The translations under genes were made by a program, and so were the position numbers. From Coemansia sp. RSA 922 (taxonomy: Eukaryota; Kickxellomycota; Kickxellomycetes; Kickxellales; Kickxellaceae), in assembly GCA_027577415.1 (NCBI GenBank), contig JANBQS010000577.1, positions 1 through 15,227 on the forward strand: a stretch of 15,227 bases of DNA, written 5' to 3'. This document shows, piece after piece, positions 1 to 7,890 of this stretch. Below the pieces are notes generated by a model. It was not told the origin of the DNA. It ran no database searches and saw nothing but the letters and a program-made list of their open reading frames with translations. Position 1 is the stretch's first letter. Each line of letters starts with the position of its first letter.

Positions 1-13
1 GCTTATCCAAGGA

Positions 14-48
14 GTAATGTTATCAATAACACTATTTTGTTTGCGCAG
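14..48 (+). other. Probable intron end (3' splice site) of the LRR-like gene
   Basis: The coding frame that follows is open leftward only to a TTG, not an ATG, so the gene must continue upstream. A pyrimidine-rich stretch ending in TTTGCGCAG at 48 makes a good 3' splice site and puts the first exon codon at 49. An AATAAC around 25-30 could be the branch site. A possible donor (GTAATG) lies at 14, which would give a 35-nt intron joining in phase. The true donor may instead lie outside the window. The acceptor is moderately likely; the donor is a guess. Confidence 0.4.
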
Positions 49-1224
49 CTACTCAAACTACTAACGCCGACAGCAACAACATGTGAAGTGGGCTGCCTTA
101 ACATAACTGAGGATCTGGATGAGTTTGATGAGCAGGTATTTGCAACTCTTACAAACTCACTATGCAGGAATACAAAAAGTGTGCTCTTTGGCCCTGAAGT
201 GGTAGAACCCAATCCTGTATCAACAATTGGACCCGCTCCTCAAATCACTTCACTAAGTCTGTGCTGTAAAGATGCGCAGGACTTGTGTGCAGTTTTAGTG
301 CACAAGTATGCTAACATGCTCCAAAGTCTGGAGATTGGAATAAGTGATCCAAAAGTGCTGCTCTATGACATAAACGACAATGTTGCCATTTTCCCCCATA
401 TGCAGCATCTGATCGTGTTTAAATGCATGATTTCTGGCCCAGTGAAGCGACTTTTAACACCAAATGTCGTACCATTTCCAATACTAAAACGATTAAAGCT
501 GTGGATGCCGTTTTTATTTGGAGATGACGTGATGTTTCGTGGAAATAGCGCTACGCTAGAGGACGTGAATATTTACATAGACAGGGAGAGCGTGATGATG
601 CTAAATAGCAGCCGAGCCTTTTGCCGCAAGTACATGAATTTGCGGAGAGTTGTAGTTAACGATGGCTTTGACAACGAAAGCCTCAGTTTTGTTCCCGACG
701 ATATAATGTCCAAGTTCCTGTGTAAGTTGGCATATTCTGCACAGAGGTTGACATTATCGACAGCATTAGCAACTGAGCGTTTACTGTCAATGACACCACG
801 CAGACTCCATTTTGAGCACGTTCAAGAACTAGATTTATACGCCAAGCCACTATCACTTTATGCCATCTTGAACCTGTTGAGGGCCGCTCCCACCCTTGTA
901 AAGCTTACTTGCGATGTTAGCGGGCTGGGATCAGGGTTTGGCCACATTGTCCCTGGCGATATACCGGACTATATAGTCTCTACGTATGGCGCAGCTGGAA
1001 AGAACTTGAAACTCTGGATCATGCCAAGTGTTACCAATGGCGAGCGCAGTTTGCACATCACTGAGTATTACATGTTGGTAGCACTGGCATGTCCAAGGCT
1101 TAGCCCATTTGGCCATACTAGTATCAATCTTCTCAACTACCACACTACGATCGTCGAATCGATCCAGAGTGGTCCATACAGCAAGTACGCACAGCGGCTT
1201 GTACGGCTTATCCACGGAGTATAG
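49..1224 (+). CDS. LRR-like protein of a Kickxellales-expanded family, 3' exon only
   Basis: This exon encodes about 391 C-terminal residues and ends with a stop at 1224; the N-terminal part, F-box-like in relatives as I recall, is outside the window. Leucine-rich stretches recur at irregular spacing (for example SLSLCC, LQSLEIG, LKRLKLW, VQELDLYA), as in a leucine-rich-repeat solenoid. The block VVPFPILKRLKLWMPFLFGD followed by FRGNSATLE (residues about 142-170 of this exon) and the tail YIVSTYG followed by YAQRLVRLIHGV match patterns I remember from a very large family of uncharacterised Kickxellales proteins. There is no signal peptide or membrane segment in the visible part. The function is unknown; protein binding, possibly as a ubiquitin-ligase adaptor, is inference only. 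The 5' boundary rests on the splice acceptor at 48. Confidence 0.7.
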   Translation, partial: LLKLLTPTATTCEVGCLNITEDLDEFDEQVFATLTNSLCRNTKSVLFGPEVVEPNPVSTIGPAPQITSLSLCCKDAQDLCAVLVHKYANMLQSLEIGISDPKVLLYDINDNVAIFPHMQHLIVFKCMISGPVKRLLTPNVVPFPILKRLKLWMPFLFGDDVMFRGNSATLEDVNIYIDRESVMMLNSSRAFCRKYMNLRRVVVNDGFDNESLSFVPDDIMSKFLCKLAYSAQRLTLSTALATERLLSMTPRRLHFEHVQELDLYAKPLSLYAILNLLRAAPTLVKLTCDVSGLGSGFGHIVPGDIPDYIVSTYGAAGKNLKLWIMPSVTNGERSLHITEYYMLVALACPRLSPFGHTSINLLNYHTTIVESIQSGPYSKYAQRLVRLIHGV

Positions 1225-1905
1225 TACTTATTCCTTTCCTGTCAATATATTTTCTATTTATGAACAAGCATCATCGGCGATCCAATTGATACTCCAGAGT
1301 GGTGATCTGTGACATAGGCAGATGCGCCAAGAGAATTAGATCACATCGTTTTTTTTTTTTGGGGTGATGCTTGGGATTTCTGCACGCGTGAGAGGGGCAA
1401 TCGCTTGCAATGCTTTCTTGAGTTTCTCGGTTCACTCGAGGTCACTTCATATTTTTTTGTATACTCTCTAGGACTTGAATTCCTTAAGTCATTCTGCCCT
1501 GTGCTCCAGCGCCTCTATCTGCCCTCCCCCCTGACGGCTGGCGCTTGAGAAAATAAGCCTTCCTTTCAGAGTCTGTGTTATCTTGTTGCGCTCTTGCGGC
1601 CAAAAAAACGCGAACTTTGTTGGCAGCTTTCTCTATCTAGGCTCTTTTTGTTTTATTTCCTTGTTGAGCTGGAGGAGTGACGAGGTGAGCCAAGGGATAC
1701 CTAGAGCGCGAGCCAAGCACTGCAGTGCTTAAAGTGAAGATACTGGGCTGTGGAGACTCTTTATCGCCCATTCGCTCAGTCTATTCAGTCACTAAGGGGC
1801 GTTGTCTCTTGTTTACCGTACGTGTTCAGGTACTCTTTTTTTTCGGGTGCTGCCGAGCAAACAGTAGCTGCGCCTTCTTGGTACTGCTTTGCCGTCTCTC
1901 TCAAG

Positions 1906-2198
1906 GTATGTACTTTGTGTCCTTCAGGAGCGCTGCTTGTTTGCTTCTGGCGCTACTGCCTTTTTGGCCAATCTCTGTGTGTGCGTGGGGAGTTTTTTTT
2001 TTTGTATCTGGCTGTGGCGGCCCCGTGGCTTTGACCTTTTGAGCCACGGGCAGGCGGTGTACCGCGCCTTGCTGTCTGTATTTAAGAGGTTCTTTTTTTC
2101 TTGTTACCGAGGAGCAGCAACTGTCTCTCTTTCTCTTTTTTCTTTTCATTCGAGTGCTGACAAACCAATTCAAATTTTTTTTTTGTAAAGTGTTTTAG
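1906..2198 (+). other. Possible intron in the 5' leader of the SMG7-like gene
   Basis: GTATGT, a consensus fungal donor preceded by CAAG, starts at 1906. A branch-like CTGAC lies near 2157-2162, followed by a long T-tract and acceptor-like ends (GTAAAG at 2190, GTTTTAG at 2198). Removing this piece would also remove the only upstream ATG and the 2022-2050 hairpin. The exact acceptor is uncertain, and a length near 290 nt would be long for this kind of genome. Confidence 0.25.
2022..2050 (+). other. Hairpin in the leader of the SMG7-like gene
   Basis: CCCGTGGCT at 2022-2030 and AGCCACGGG at 2042-2050 form a perfect 9-bp stem around an 11-nt loop. A second short stem, GCGGT/ACCGC with a 2-nt loop, follows at about 2054-2065. 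In an RNA leader this would be a stable structure; as DNA it could be a dimer-binding site. Confidence 0.4.
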
Positions 2199-2296
2199 AG
2201 CAGCTTATTTTGGACGGCGTTGAATAGCACCTGTCGTCGCCAGCCGACTAGGACTCTGGAGTAACCGCTACTCCCACTCATAAGGCCTTCCAGTAT

Positions 2297-5200
2297 ATGG
2301 CAGACATGGATACAAAGGCATCAGAGACGGTCAGTACGGCGGAGCTGACCAAGATGATTCGGCAGGCGTCGGATGCATTGGACGCGGCGATGCGCGTGCC
2401 AAACAGCGACTACTTTGCGGCGCACCTGGAGGGGCTGCGCAGCAACTACTTTGAGTTATTCCGGCGGCTGATTTTGCGCAACCCGTTCTCGTCTATCCGC
2501 AAGGACGTGGTGAGCAAAATGTGGTTCCGCACGATCCATCCTCCCATCGAGCAGTATCGCGCCAACATTAAGCAGTTTGAGTCGATGCTCAACTGGTCGC
2601 CCAACCACCTGCAGACCTTGGTGGCTGGTGATAAGGCCAGTGAGCAACATAATATGGATCCCATCGCCATTCGCAGAGAGTTGTCCAAGTGGCGTGCCCG
2701 ATTCCAGACATTTTTGCAGGCCACCTCGGGCCTCTTGCTCAGGCTGGTGGCACAGCTGGCCGAGGTCCATGCTATCGTCGCGGCTGGAGCGATGGTCAAC
2801 CTTGAGGCGTTTGCCGTTAATTATCGCGCTCTGTCGACGCACGCGCATGGGTTTGGCTTTGTCGACTGTCTGCGCACGGAATTACACCCAACACTATCGA
2901 CAGTGCAGCGAGCGGCGCTGGCTATCATCTCTCGACTGCTGGTGTATTTGGGCGATCTATCGCGGTACCGCATTTTGTATACCAGTAAGAAGCAGAACGT
3001 GGCTGGTATGGTCCGCGCCATTACGTCTGGCGAGCCTCAGTACCAGCAGCAGCAAAGCGATATGTGGTGGCCGGCGAAGAGCTTTTACCGCGGGGCTATC
3101 AAATTAGCACCGCATCGCGGACAGTCACAGAACCAACTGGCGGTTATCTACGGGTACGAGCGCAACACTTTGGATGGGGTGTTTTGCTACTACCGCGCAC
3201 TGACATCGCTATACCGCTTCCGCCCAGCTGAGGCCAACTTGCGCATTATTCTGGATAACGCCATTCGTGCTATCCGCGCACCCGCCGACCCAACGCCTGC
3301 CGACAGCTCGACGGGCGGGTATCTGTACTATGATACCAAGCTGTATCCGAACTTTACGCAACTGCGATATGTATTCGCCATCCACCAGCCGTCGGAAAAG
3401 GAGCTGGCACTGGTGGAGAAGACTGGGGAGATGCCGACGCGCACGCAGATCACATTGGAGATGGAGCAGGAGCTTGTCGGAGATGTCGGGGCAGCCTGCA
3501 CAAAGTTCATGCAGGGCGTAAAGTCCGGCAGCCTAGATGACAGGCAGATTCTGATGGCGCAGGCTATCCACGTGTTTGAGCAGCAGCAACTCAGCAGCCT
3601 CAACGTCGGCGATAAAGAGACGCAGCTGCATGACGTCACTGTTGCGCGGCTGTCGGCTTTGCTGACCATGCGCATCGCAGAGAGCTTGTGCTATGGGCTG
3701 GTCGCGCTGGTCAACGAGGGCTTGCAGCGTGGGGCGGGTGAGGCCAAGTCGGCCTCGCGTGCGGCGCACCGCGGCGTTCCTTCTCTTGTCATGACGCTGG
3801 CGTGGATTGTGGCGGCTAGTGCCCGCGTCGTCAGGGACTCGGCATGCCAAGAGTACTTGACTGAGAATGGCGGCACGCCCATCTCCCATCTCAAGCTGCA
3901 GGTCTTTGCGGCTGTCCGCGACTCGGGTCTGCTGCGCAATGTCAAGCGCCTGAAGGATGCCATGGACCGCACTCGCCGCAACCAAGCTGCCCCAGCGCCC
4001 CTTGTTTGGAGCGACGTTCTAGAGTCGTCATTGGTTCTTGCTCGCCACATGTGGGGCGGCGGCGAGTCGGAGCGCGCTGAAGATGATATGCTTGTGGGCT
4101 GGCAACTGCCCGATGGCACTGTTTGGGGTAAGCCGCCGCTAGAGTCCTCGTCGTCTCAGTCGCCCGTGCCATCGGCGCAATCGAAATCGCCTTCGTCAAT
4201 GTCGTGGTGGTGGCAGCTCCATGGTCTGCTGTCTCTTGTAAACGAGTGCGTGCCTGCCGTGCTGGCTCTTTCTGCCAGAGCCGCCAAGAGCGATGTATCG
4301 GCAACACCTGCACAGCCCTGTGCAGCCGCTAGCGGAAACGAAGAAGAGGATGAAGTGGGCGATGAGGAAAACGACACTATTTGCTTCCAGGGCCGCCCTC
4401 GCAAGCAGAGCCAAATGTCAACGGTTGCTCCCTTACCCGAACCCGTGGCCGTTCCCGAGCCTGAGCTCCCGACGCCCGTCACTAATGACTCGCAGCAGTC
4501 GCTGCCCGCTACGCCGCAGATGGTAGCAGCCGACTTTCGCTCCGACTTTCTCCCGCAAGCGGCCGTCCCGCTGTCATCATCGCCGCCGACCTCGCCACCT
4601 CCGCCGCAAGCGCAAGTACAACAGCAGCCTCAATTGCGAAACCACACCGAACCCTTGCTTGCCCAACTCCATCTCTCACAGGCCCGAGGATGGGGAGGAG
4701 GAGGAGTACCTATCCAGCTCCCTGCTGGAGATGCGCCTGGAGAGTGGGGCCGCCAACAAACGGAGACGACTCGGGTGATGATGGACCGCATGGCCCTGCA
4801 GACCAGCAACGATGACAGTGCTACTTCGTATGAGCAGTCTGTGCTGGCCCTGATCGACTCCGAGCTCGATGAGTTTGTCTCGCCTGCCGTTGCCAGCTCA
4901 TACCCCCGCGGCCCGCCACCACGCCCTGGCGCTATTGGATCGCAGCGGGTGCCTGCTGCTCCTGCTATGCGTAGTAATTATACGGCGGGTCTTTCTTCGT
5001 CGGGCACTGCTCCTGATGGCAGTGTGGGCGCGGCTGGTAACCAGTGGCCCGTGCTCAACCGGTCCTCTGCGCCCACTACTGCTCCAGTGTCGCCTGATAT
5101 CCGCAGTCTAGGCCCTCAGCAGCCCTACAGTATGGCGGCTAGCATATTGTCTTCGCCGCAGACTACCGCCAAGAACCTTGGCCCGTGGTCTACTGCCGAC

Positions 5201-5851
5201 ACCTCTCCGTCGTCGTCTTGCTCCTCGGATCACGCTGCCGGTGCCAACGGTGGCTGGGACTCGCTACTCACACACAGTGGTCACAGCACGCGTCCTTACA
5301 ACCAGCCGCTGCAAATGTCGGCGCCGCAACAATCCGCAGCTATGAATGCTTGGCAACAGTACCAGCAAGAGAACCATCGGAAAGTGGCCCTGCAGCAGCA
5401 ACTGGACCAGCAGCAAAAGATTCAAATGCACTTGCAGCAGCAACTGTTTTACCAACAGCAACAACAATGGCTTTTACTACAGCAGCGTCATCATTTACGA
5501 GCTGCCGACGTTTCTAGCCAGGGCACGAACGCCGCGGCATCTCTGCATATGGTCATGTCTACTCCTGCGATGGACAGCAGGCCTGCTAATATCTATTCTG
5601 CTTATAGCATGTCGCCGCGTATCACTGCTGCCTTGAGTGCCGACCAGCCTCCGCCATTGAACGCCTCGCTGTCTAATTCGTCAAACCTGTCGTCAGTGGC
5701 TGCTAGTTTGCCCTATCCATGGGCGATGATGGCTACGGGAAACAATCCAGCGAATGGTGGTAGTGCTGTGGCGGCGGCTCTGTCGAACTCTAGTTCGGCT
5801 TCTAATATCCAGTCGTTGCCGTTACAGCAGACATATGAGTGGTGCTCGTAG
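2297..5851 (+). CDS. SMG7/EST1-family protein (nonsense-mediated decay / telomerase-associated type)
   Basis: The protein has 1184 residues in one intronless frame. The N-terminal third carries EST1/SMG7 hallmarks: SKMWFRTIHPPIEQYR (about 73-89), VYLGDLSRYR (about 215-225), and the EST1 DNA/RNA-binding-like block PAKSFYRGAIKLAPHRGQ with NQLAVIYGY (about 258-287) followed by YYRALTSLYRF. In SMG7 this 14-3-3-plus-TPR-like region recruits phosphorylated UPF1 in nonsense-mediated mRNA decay; yeast Est1 is a telomerase subunit. There is no C-terminal PIN nuclease domain, so it is not SMG6-like. An acidic patch (about 681-693) precedes FQGRPRK. The last 450 residues are low-complexity and rich in Ser, Pro and Gln, with a glutamine-rich segment at about 1019-1065. 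The length suits SMG7 (about 1100 residues in humans, from memory). SMG7/Ebs1-like is my preferred call, but Est1 function cannot be excluded. ATG 2306 (M4) has a better start context than ATG 2297. Confidence 0.85.
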   Translation: MADMDTKASETVSTAELTKMIRQASDALDAAMRVPNSDYFAAHLEGLRSNYFELFRRLILRNPFSSIRKDVVSKMWFRTIHPPIEQYRANIKQFESMLNWSPNHLQTLVAGDKASEQHNMDPIAIRRELSKWRARFQTFLQATSGLLLRLVAQLAEVHAIVAAGAMVNLEAFAVNYRALSTHAHGFGFVDCLRTELHPTLSTVQRAALAIISRLLVYLGDLSRYRILYTSKKQNVAGMVRAITSGEPQYQQQQSDMWWPAKSFYRGAIKLAPHRGQSQNQLAVIYGYERNTLDGVFCYYRALTSLYRFRPAEANLRIILDNAIRAIRAPADPTPADSSTGGYLYYDTKLYPNFTQLRYVFAIHQPSEKELALVEKTGEMPTRTQITLEMEQELVGDVGAACTKFMQGVKSGSLDDRQILMAQAIHVFEQQQLSSLNVGDKETQLHDVTVARLSALLTMRIAESLCYGLVALVNEGLQRGAGEAKSASRAAHRGVPSLVMTLAWIVAASARVVRDSACQEYLTENGGTPISHLKLQVFAAVRDSGLLRNVKRLKDAMDRTRRNQAAPAPLVWSDVLESSLVLARHMWGGGESERAEDDMLVGWQLPDGTVWGKPPLESSSSQSPVPSAQSKSPSSMSWWWQLHGLLSLVNECVPAVLALSARAAKSDVSATPAQPCAAASGNEEEDEVGDEENDTICFQGRPRKQSQMSTVAPLPEPVAVPEPELPTPVTNDSQQSLPATPQMVAADFRSDFLPQAAVPLSSSPPTSPPPPQAQVQQQPQLRNHTEPLLAQLHLSQARGWGGGGVPIQLPAGDAPGEWGRQQTETTRVMMDRMALQTSNDDSATSYEQSVLALIDSELDEFVSPAVASSYPRGPPPRPGAIGSQRVPAAPAMRSNYTAGLSSSGTAPDGSVGAAGNQWPVLNRSSAPTTAPVSPDIRSLGPQQPYSMAASILSSPQTTAKNLGPWSTADTSPSSSCSSDHAAGANGGWDSLLTHSGHSTRPYNQPLQMSAPQQSAAMNAWQQYQQENHRKVALQQQLDQQQKIQMHLQQQLFYQQQQQWLLLQQRHHLRAADVSSQGTNAAASLHMVMSTPAMDSRPANIYSAYSMSPRITAALSADQPPPLNASLSNSSNLSSVAASLPYPWAMMATGNNPANGGSAVAAALSNSSSASNIQSLPLQQTYEWCS

Positions 5852-6520
5852 CATTTGAAATGGGGGGTTTTTTTGATTTGTTCATTGAGTCAATAGCACC
5901 ATGTTATCACCATTATTTCCAGAGAAGAGCCGGTGTTTTTTTAGCCTCAGTAAATATTGAGGAGTGGGGAGGAACAACATCATAAACTCTTTGGCAAGGT
6001 GAGTACAACCAAAGGTCAAAAAAAAAAAAACTATGCCTTTGACAATATCCATGGGCGCAGAAGAGGCAAATGCTGGCCAGGGCGCAGCCTTAGCTGGTGA
6101 CCTGGCAAATGCTGCCCGGCTTTCCTCTGTCTGGCAGCTGGCAAAAAGAAACTCAGTCAATGTTGGCGCGGGAATAAAGGAAAGACACAATTGCTGTCAT
6201 CTCATGGTGGGAGGGAACCTGCTTTGTCCAATGCCGCTTTTTTTTGTTTCCTTTTCAACCACGTCATCCTTCTTTGGTAGATTGCTCTATGACGTACTTC
6301 CTTTTGTCAAAGAATGTCTGGAATCCCCTTTTCAATTGGTGTCTGCTTTTGGAAGGGAAGCGCATTGCACAAAGGCGAAGAAAAAAAAGCGCATCCCTTT
6401 TTAAAAAGAACACACACTAAATTGAATTATGTCATTGCCGACATCACGCTGCCAACATCGAGATTTCTTATTGGCCAGAGCTACTTGTTCATGAGGTAGG
6501 GGTGAGCAATGTTCGGAAGA
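5852..6520. other. Intergenic stretch without a convincing gene
   Basis: The stretch between the SMG7-like stop and the left small-gene copy holds only short frames with no recognisable domain. Visible items are a strong splice-donor-like CAAG/GTGAGT at 5995-6004, an A13 tract at 6018-6030, and a near-identical 14-mer GGCAAATGCTGGCC / GGCAAATGCTGCCC at 6065 and 6104 inside a more GC-rich patch. A 7-bp inverted pair ACGTCAT/ATGACGT lies at 6261-6267 and 6289-6295. A 123-codon frame from ATG 6033 covers the GC-rich patch; its first half is Ala-rich, its second half reads like random sequence, and I do not call it a gene. Confidence 0.4.
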
Positions 6521-6591
6521 GACTGCATTGTTGCACGTGGTTGCCATGTCCGGCGTGTCTCTGGAGGGGTGTTGTAATTACCTTTTCCTGG

Positions 6592-6598
6592 TATAAAA
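6592..6598 (+). promoter_or_regulatory. TATA box of the left small-gene copy
   Basis: TATAAAA lies 110 bp upstream of the ATG and is preceded by CCTGG, exactly as in the right copy. An E-box, CACGTG, sits at 6534-6539; the matching place in the right copy reads CACTCG. Confidence 0.6.
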
Positions 6599-6701
6599 GC
6601 AGAGCCAGAGACAGCCCAAGACATTTAAAAAATATCCACACACTTTTCCCATCCCTACTAGCAATATCACATATCATTATTCTAGCTCAGTTATGCTTTC
6701 A

Positions 6702-7024
6702 ATGGAGGACATTAAAAAAAGTATGACTTCATATACGCGATAGCACGTGAGCAGTGTGATAAAAAATCTGCAGCAACTGTAGATTTTAATGATGGTCGGG
6801 GTGTTTTCTTACTACTTCCCAATAGATACTCAGACTATGATTTGGATATGTTTGAGGAGAAAGTTACCGAGTATGTTCTCCAGTGGCTGCCTTGTCAAAA
6901 CCACAGGCCAGAAAAGAGGCCTGGTTGTAACGAGTGTGATAGGAAAAATAAGGTAGTAGTGACTGGTGTTAACAGATTAAGTATAGCGACAAAAGAGCAG
7001 ACTGTTCAAATGTTAAAACAATAA
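6702..7024 (+). pseudogene. Small Cys/His-rich protein, left copy, frameshifted
   Basis: This is the paralogue of the gene at 7891-8184, with the same TATA box and leader. From ATG 6702 the frame closes at TAG 6741. The frame matching the intact copy is open from 6716 to the TAA at 7022-7024. The two frames meet at an A7 run (6714-6720) where one base is missing relative to the right copy. The core from CDKK (6755 on) is 70% identical to the right copy (54 of 77 residues), keeps the C-x2-H-x7-C-x2-C pattern (PCQNH, then GCNEC), and ends with a 12-residue tail absent from the right copy. It may be a young pseudogene, or an intact gene with a homopolymer sequencing error. No splice pattern I tried repairs the frame. 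Product function unknown. Confidence 0.65.
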
Positions 7025-7233
7025 ATTCTGAAAACAAGAGAAGAAACTCCCCGATTCCCAGCCTAATGCTGAGCGGGATAAACATATAAATACTACTGAG
7101 AAATGCTATGATCATCTCAGTCAATCAGTGTTACGTCACATACGATGGCTATGTAACACTAGAATTTTTATAGCTTTTTGTTCAAGTTTACGGCCAATAC
7201 ATTTTATAAATTAGCATATCAGCTTCCAACCTA
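7024..7233. other. Spacer with inverted repeats after the left copy
   Basis: Two imperfect stem-loops can be seen: ACTGAG/CTCAGT at about 7095-7121 and a perfect 8-bp pair AGTGTTAC/GTAACACT at 7127-7134 and 7153-7160. The left arm overlaps a CRE/bZIP-like TTACGTCA. No gene is evident. Confidence 0.35.
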
Positions 7234-7555
7234 TTAAAGATAGTACATCTCCAAGGGGAGAAATGAGACAAGCTTTTTGTTAGCTTCTTTTCCCTTGCCA
7301 TTCTTCTCAACAACTGCGTTTACATTCTCAGCATCTCCCATAGAACCTTTCACTAATCGATGGAATTTGGAAAAGATTCCAACAGTGAGCACGCTCACCA
7401 GAAAATTCCAGGTGCTTGATGGTCGTTCATGGATACTCCTTTCTACAAAGAACATTCCTCTGTAGTAAAGAAAAATCCGCTTTCTTTTGCAAACATTTCT
7501 GTAGGCGAGCTTGCAAAGCATTGGCTGCATCCATGTTGTTTTCGGACACTTGCAT
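7234..7555 (-). CDS. Doubtful small protein, possibly one short intron
   Basis: On the minus strand, ATG 7555-7553 opens a 42-codon frame (MQVSENNMDAANALQARLQK onward) that reads like protein but stops at 7427. A second frame, TVGIFSKFHRLVKGSMGDAE and on to the stop at 7234-7236, also looks coding. A 43-nt intron from 7436 (GTATCC) to 7394 (GTGAG) would join them in phase into about 92 residues. However, GAG is a poor acceptor, and a frameshifted relic is equally possible. The first part may form an amphipathic helix; the middle has a short hydrophobic run followed by basic residues. I recognise no family. The gene sits between the two direct copies, in the opposite direction. Confidence 0.25.
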
Positions 7556-7686
7556 TTCTGCAATGTTTCCAATTTTTTTTTTACAAAGAGCACTTTGGAT
7601 TAAGCTAAAAGGATTCCTTTAAAGCAAGAACAATGCCGATTCGGATGTATGTCTTGTTCCTTTAATCCGGATACAATATAAACCTC

Positions 7687-7700
7687 GTGGGCATGCCCAC
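7687..7700. promoter_or_regulatory. 14-bp perfect palindrome upstream of the right small-gene copy
   Basis: GTGGGCATGCCCAC is a perfect palindrome 82 bp upstream of the TATA box at 7782. Just left of it, CGGAT (7642-7646) and ATCCG (7665-7669) form a spaced inverted pair of the sort bound by fungal zinc-cluster dimers. Neither is present upstream of the left copy. A role as transcription-factor sites is inference. Confidence 0.4.
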
Positions 7701-7781
7701 AGGATTGCTGATGTGCATTTTCCCACTCGACTGCCACCTCCCGCCTGTCTCTGGAGGAATATCAAAAATTTTCTTTCCTGG

Positions 7782-7788
7782 TATAAAA
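7782..7788 (+). promoter_or_regulatory. TATA box of the right small-gene copy
   Basis: TATAAAA lies 109 bp upstream of ATG 7891 in the same CCTGG context as the left copy. It falls inside an upstream in-frame extension that starts at ATG 7687, which argues that 7891 is the real start. A 33-bp stretch of the leader (7838-7870) is identical to 6649-6681. Confidence 0.65.
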
Positions 7789-7890
7789 ACAGAGCCAGAG
7801 GCAGCCCAACACATTCCAAAAATCCACACACATTCTTCCATCCCTACTAGCAATATCACATATCATTATTTTAGCTCAGTTACGTTTTCA

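Larger units (their letters stand above)
1225..2296 (+). promoter_or_regulatory. Intergenic region and probable long 5' leader of the SMG7-like gene
   Basis: No convincing coding region is present. The stretch is T-rich with repeated T-tracts (about 1350-1360, 1835-1842, 1993-2003, 2092-2099 and 2175-2184) and has an MluI-type box, ACGCGT, at 1384-1389. From 1413 to 2296 there is a single ATG, at 1908, far fewer than expected by chance. That suggests a transcribed leader scanned by ribosomes rather than plain spacer. The one ATG sits inside a splice-donor-like CAAG/GTATGT. A hairpin with a perfect 9-bp stem lies at 2022-2050. The promoter and transcription start cannot be placed from sequence alone. 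Confidence 0.45.

Noticed and set aside
1725..2042. 105-codon frame in the SMG7-like leader
   Set aside because: It has an ATG only at 1908, its composition reflects T-tracts (runs of Phe and Cys), and it overlaps the hairpin and intron signals.
6033..6404. 123-codon frame on the plus strand, Ala-rich in its first half
   Set aside because: The second half reads like translated A/T tracts (KAKKKKRIPF), there is no domain, and the overlapping minus-strand frame looks equally good.
6721..6754. 34-nt GTATGA...GCAG intron that might rescue the left small gene
   Set aside because: Splicing it joins the wrong phase and gives an immediate stop; a single missing A fits better.
7687..7890. N-terminal extension of the right small gene from an upstream in-frame ATG
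   Set aside because: It contains the TATA box and leader conserved with the left copy, so it is promoter and untranslated sequence.
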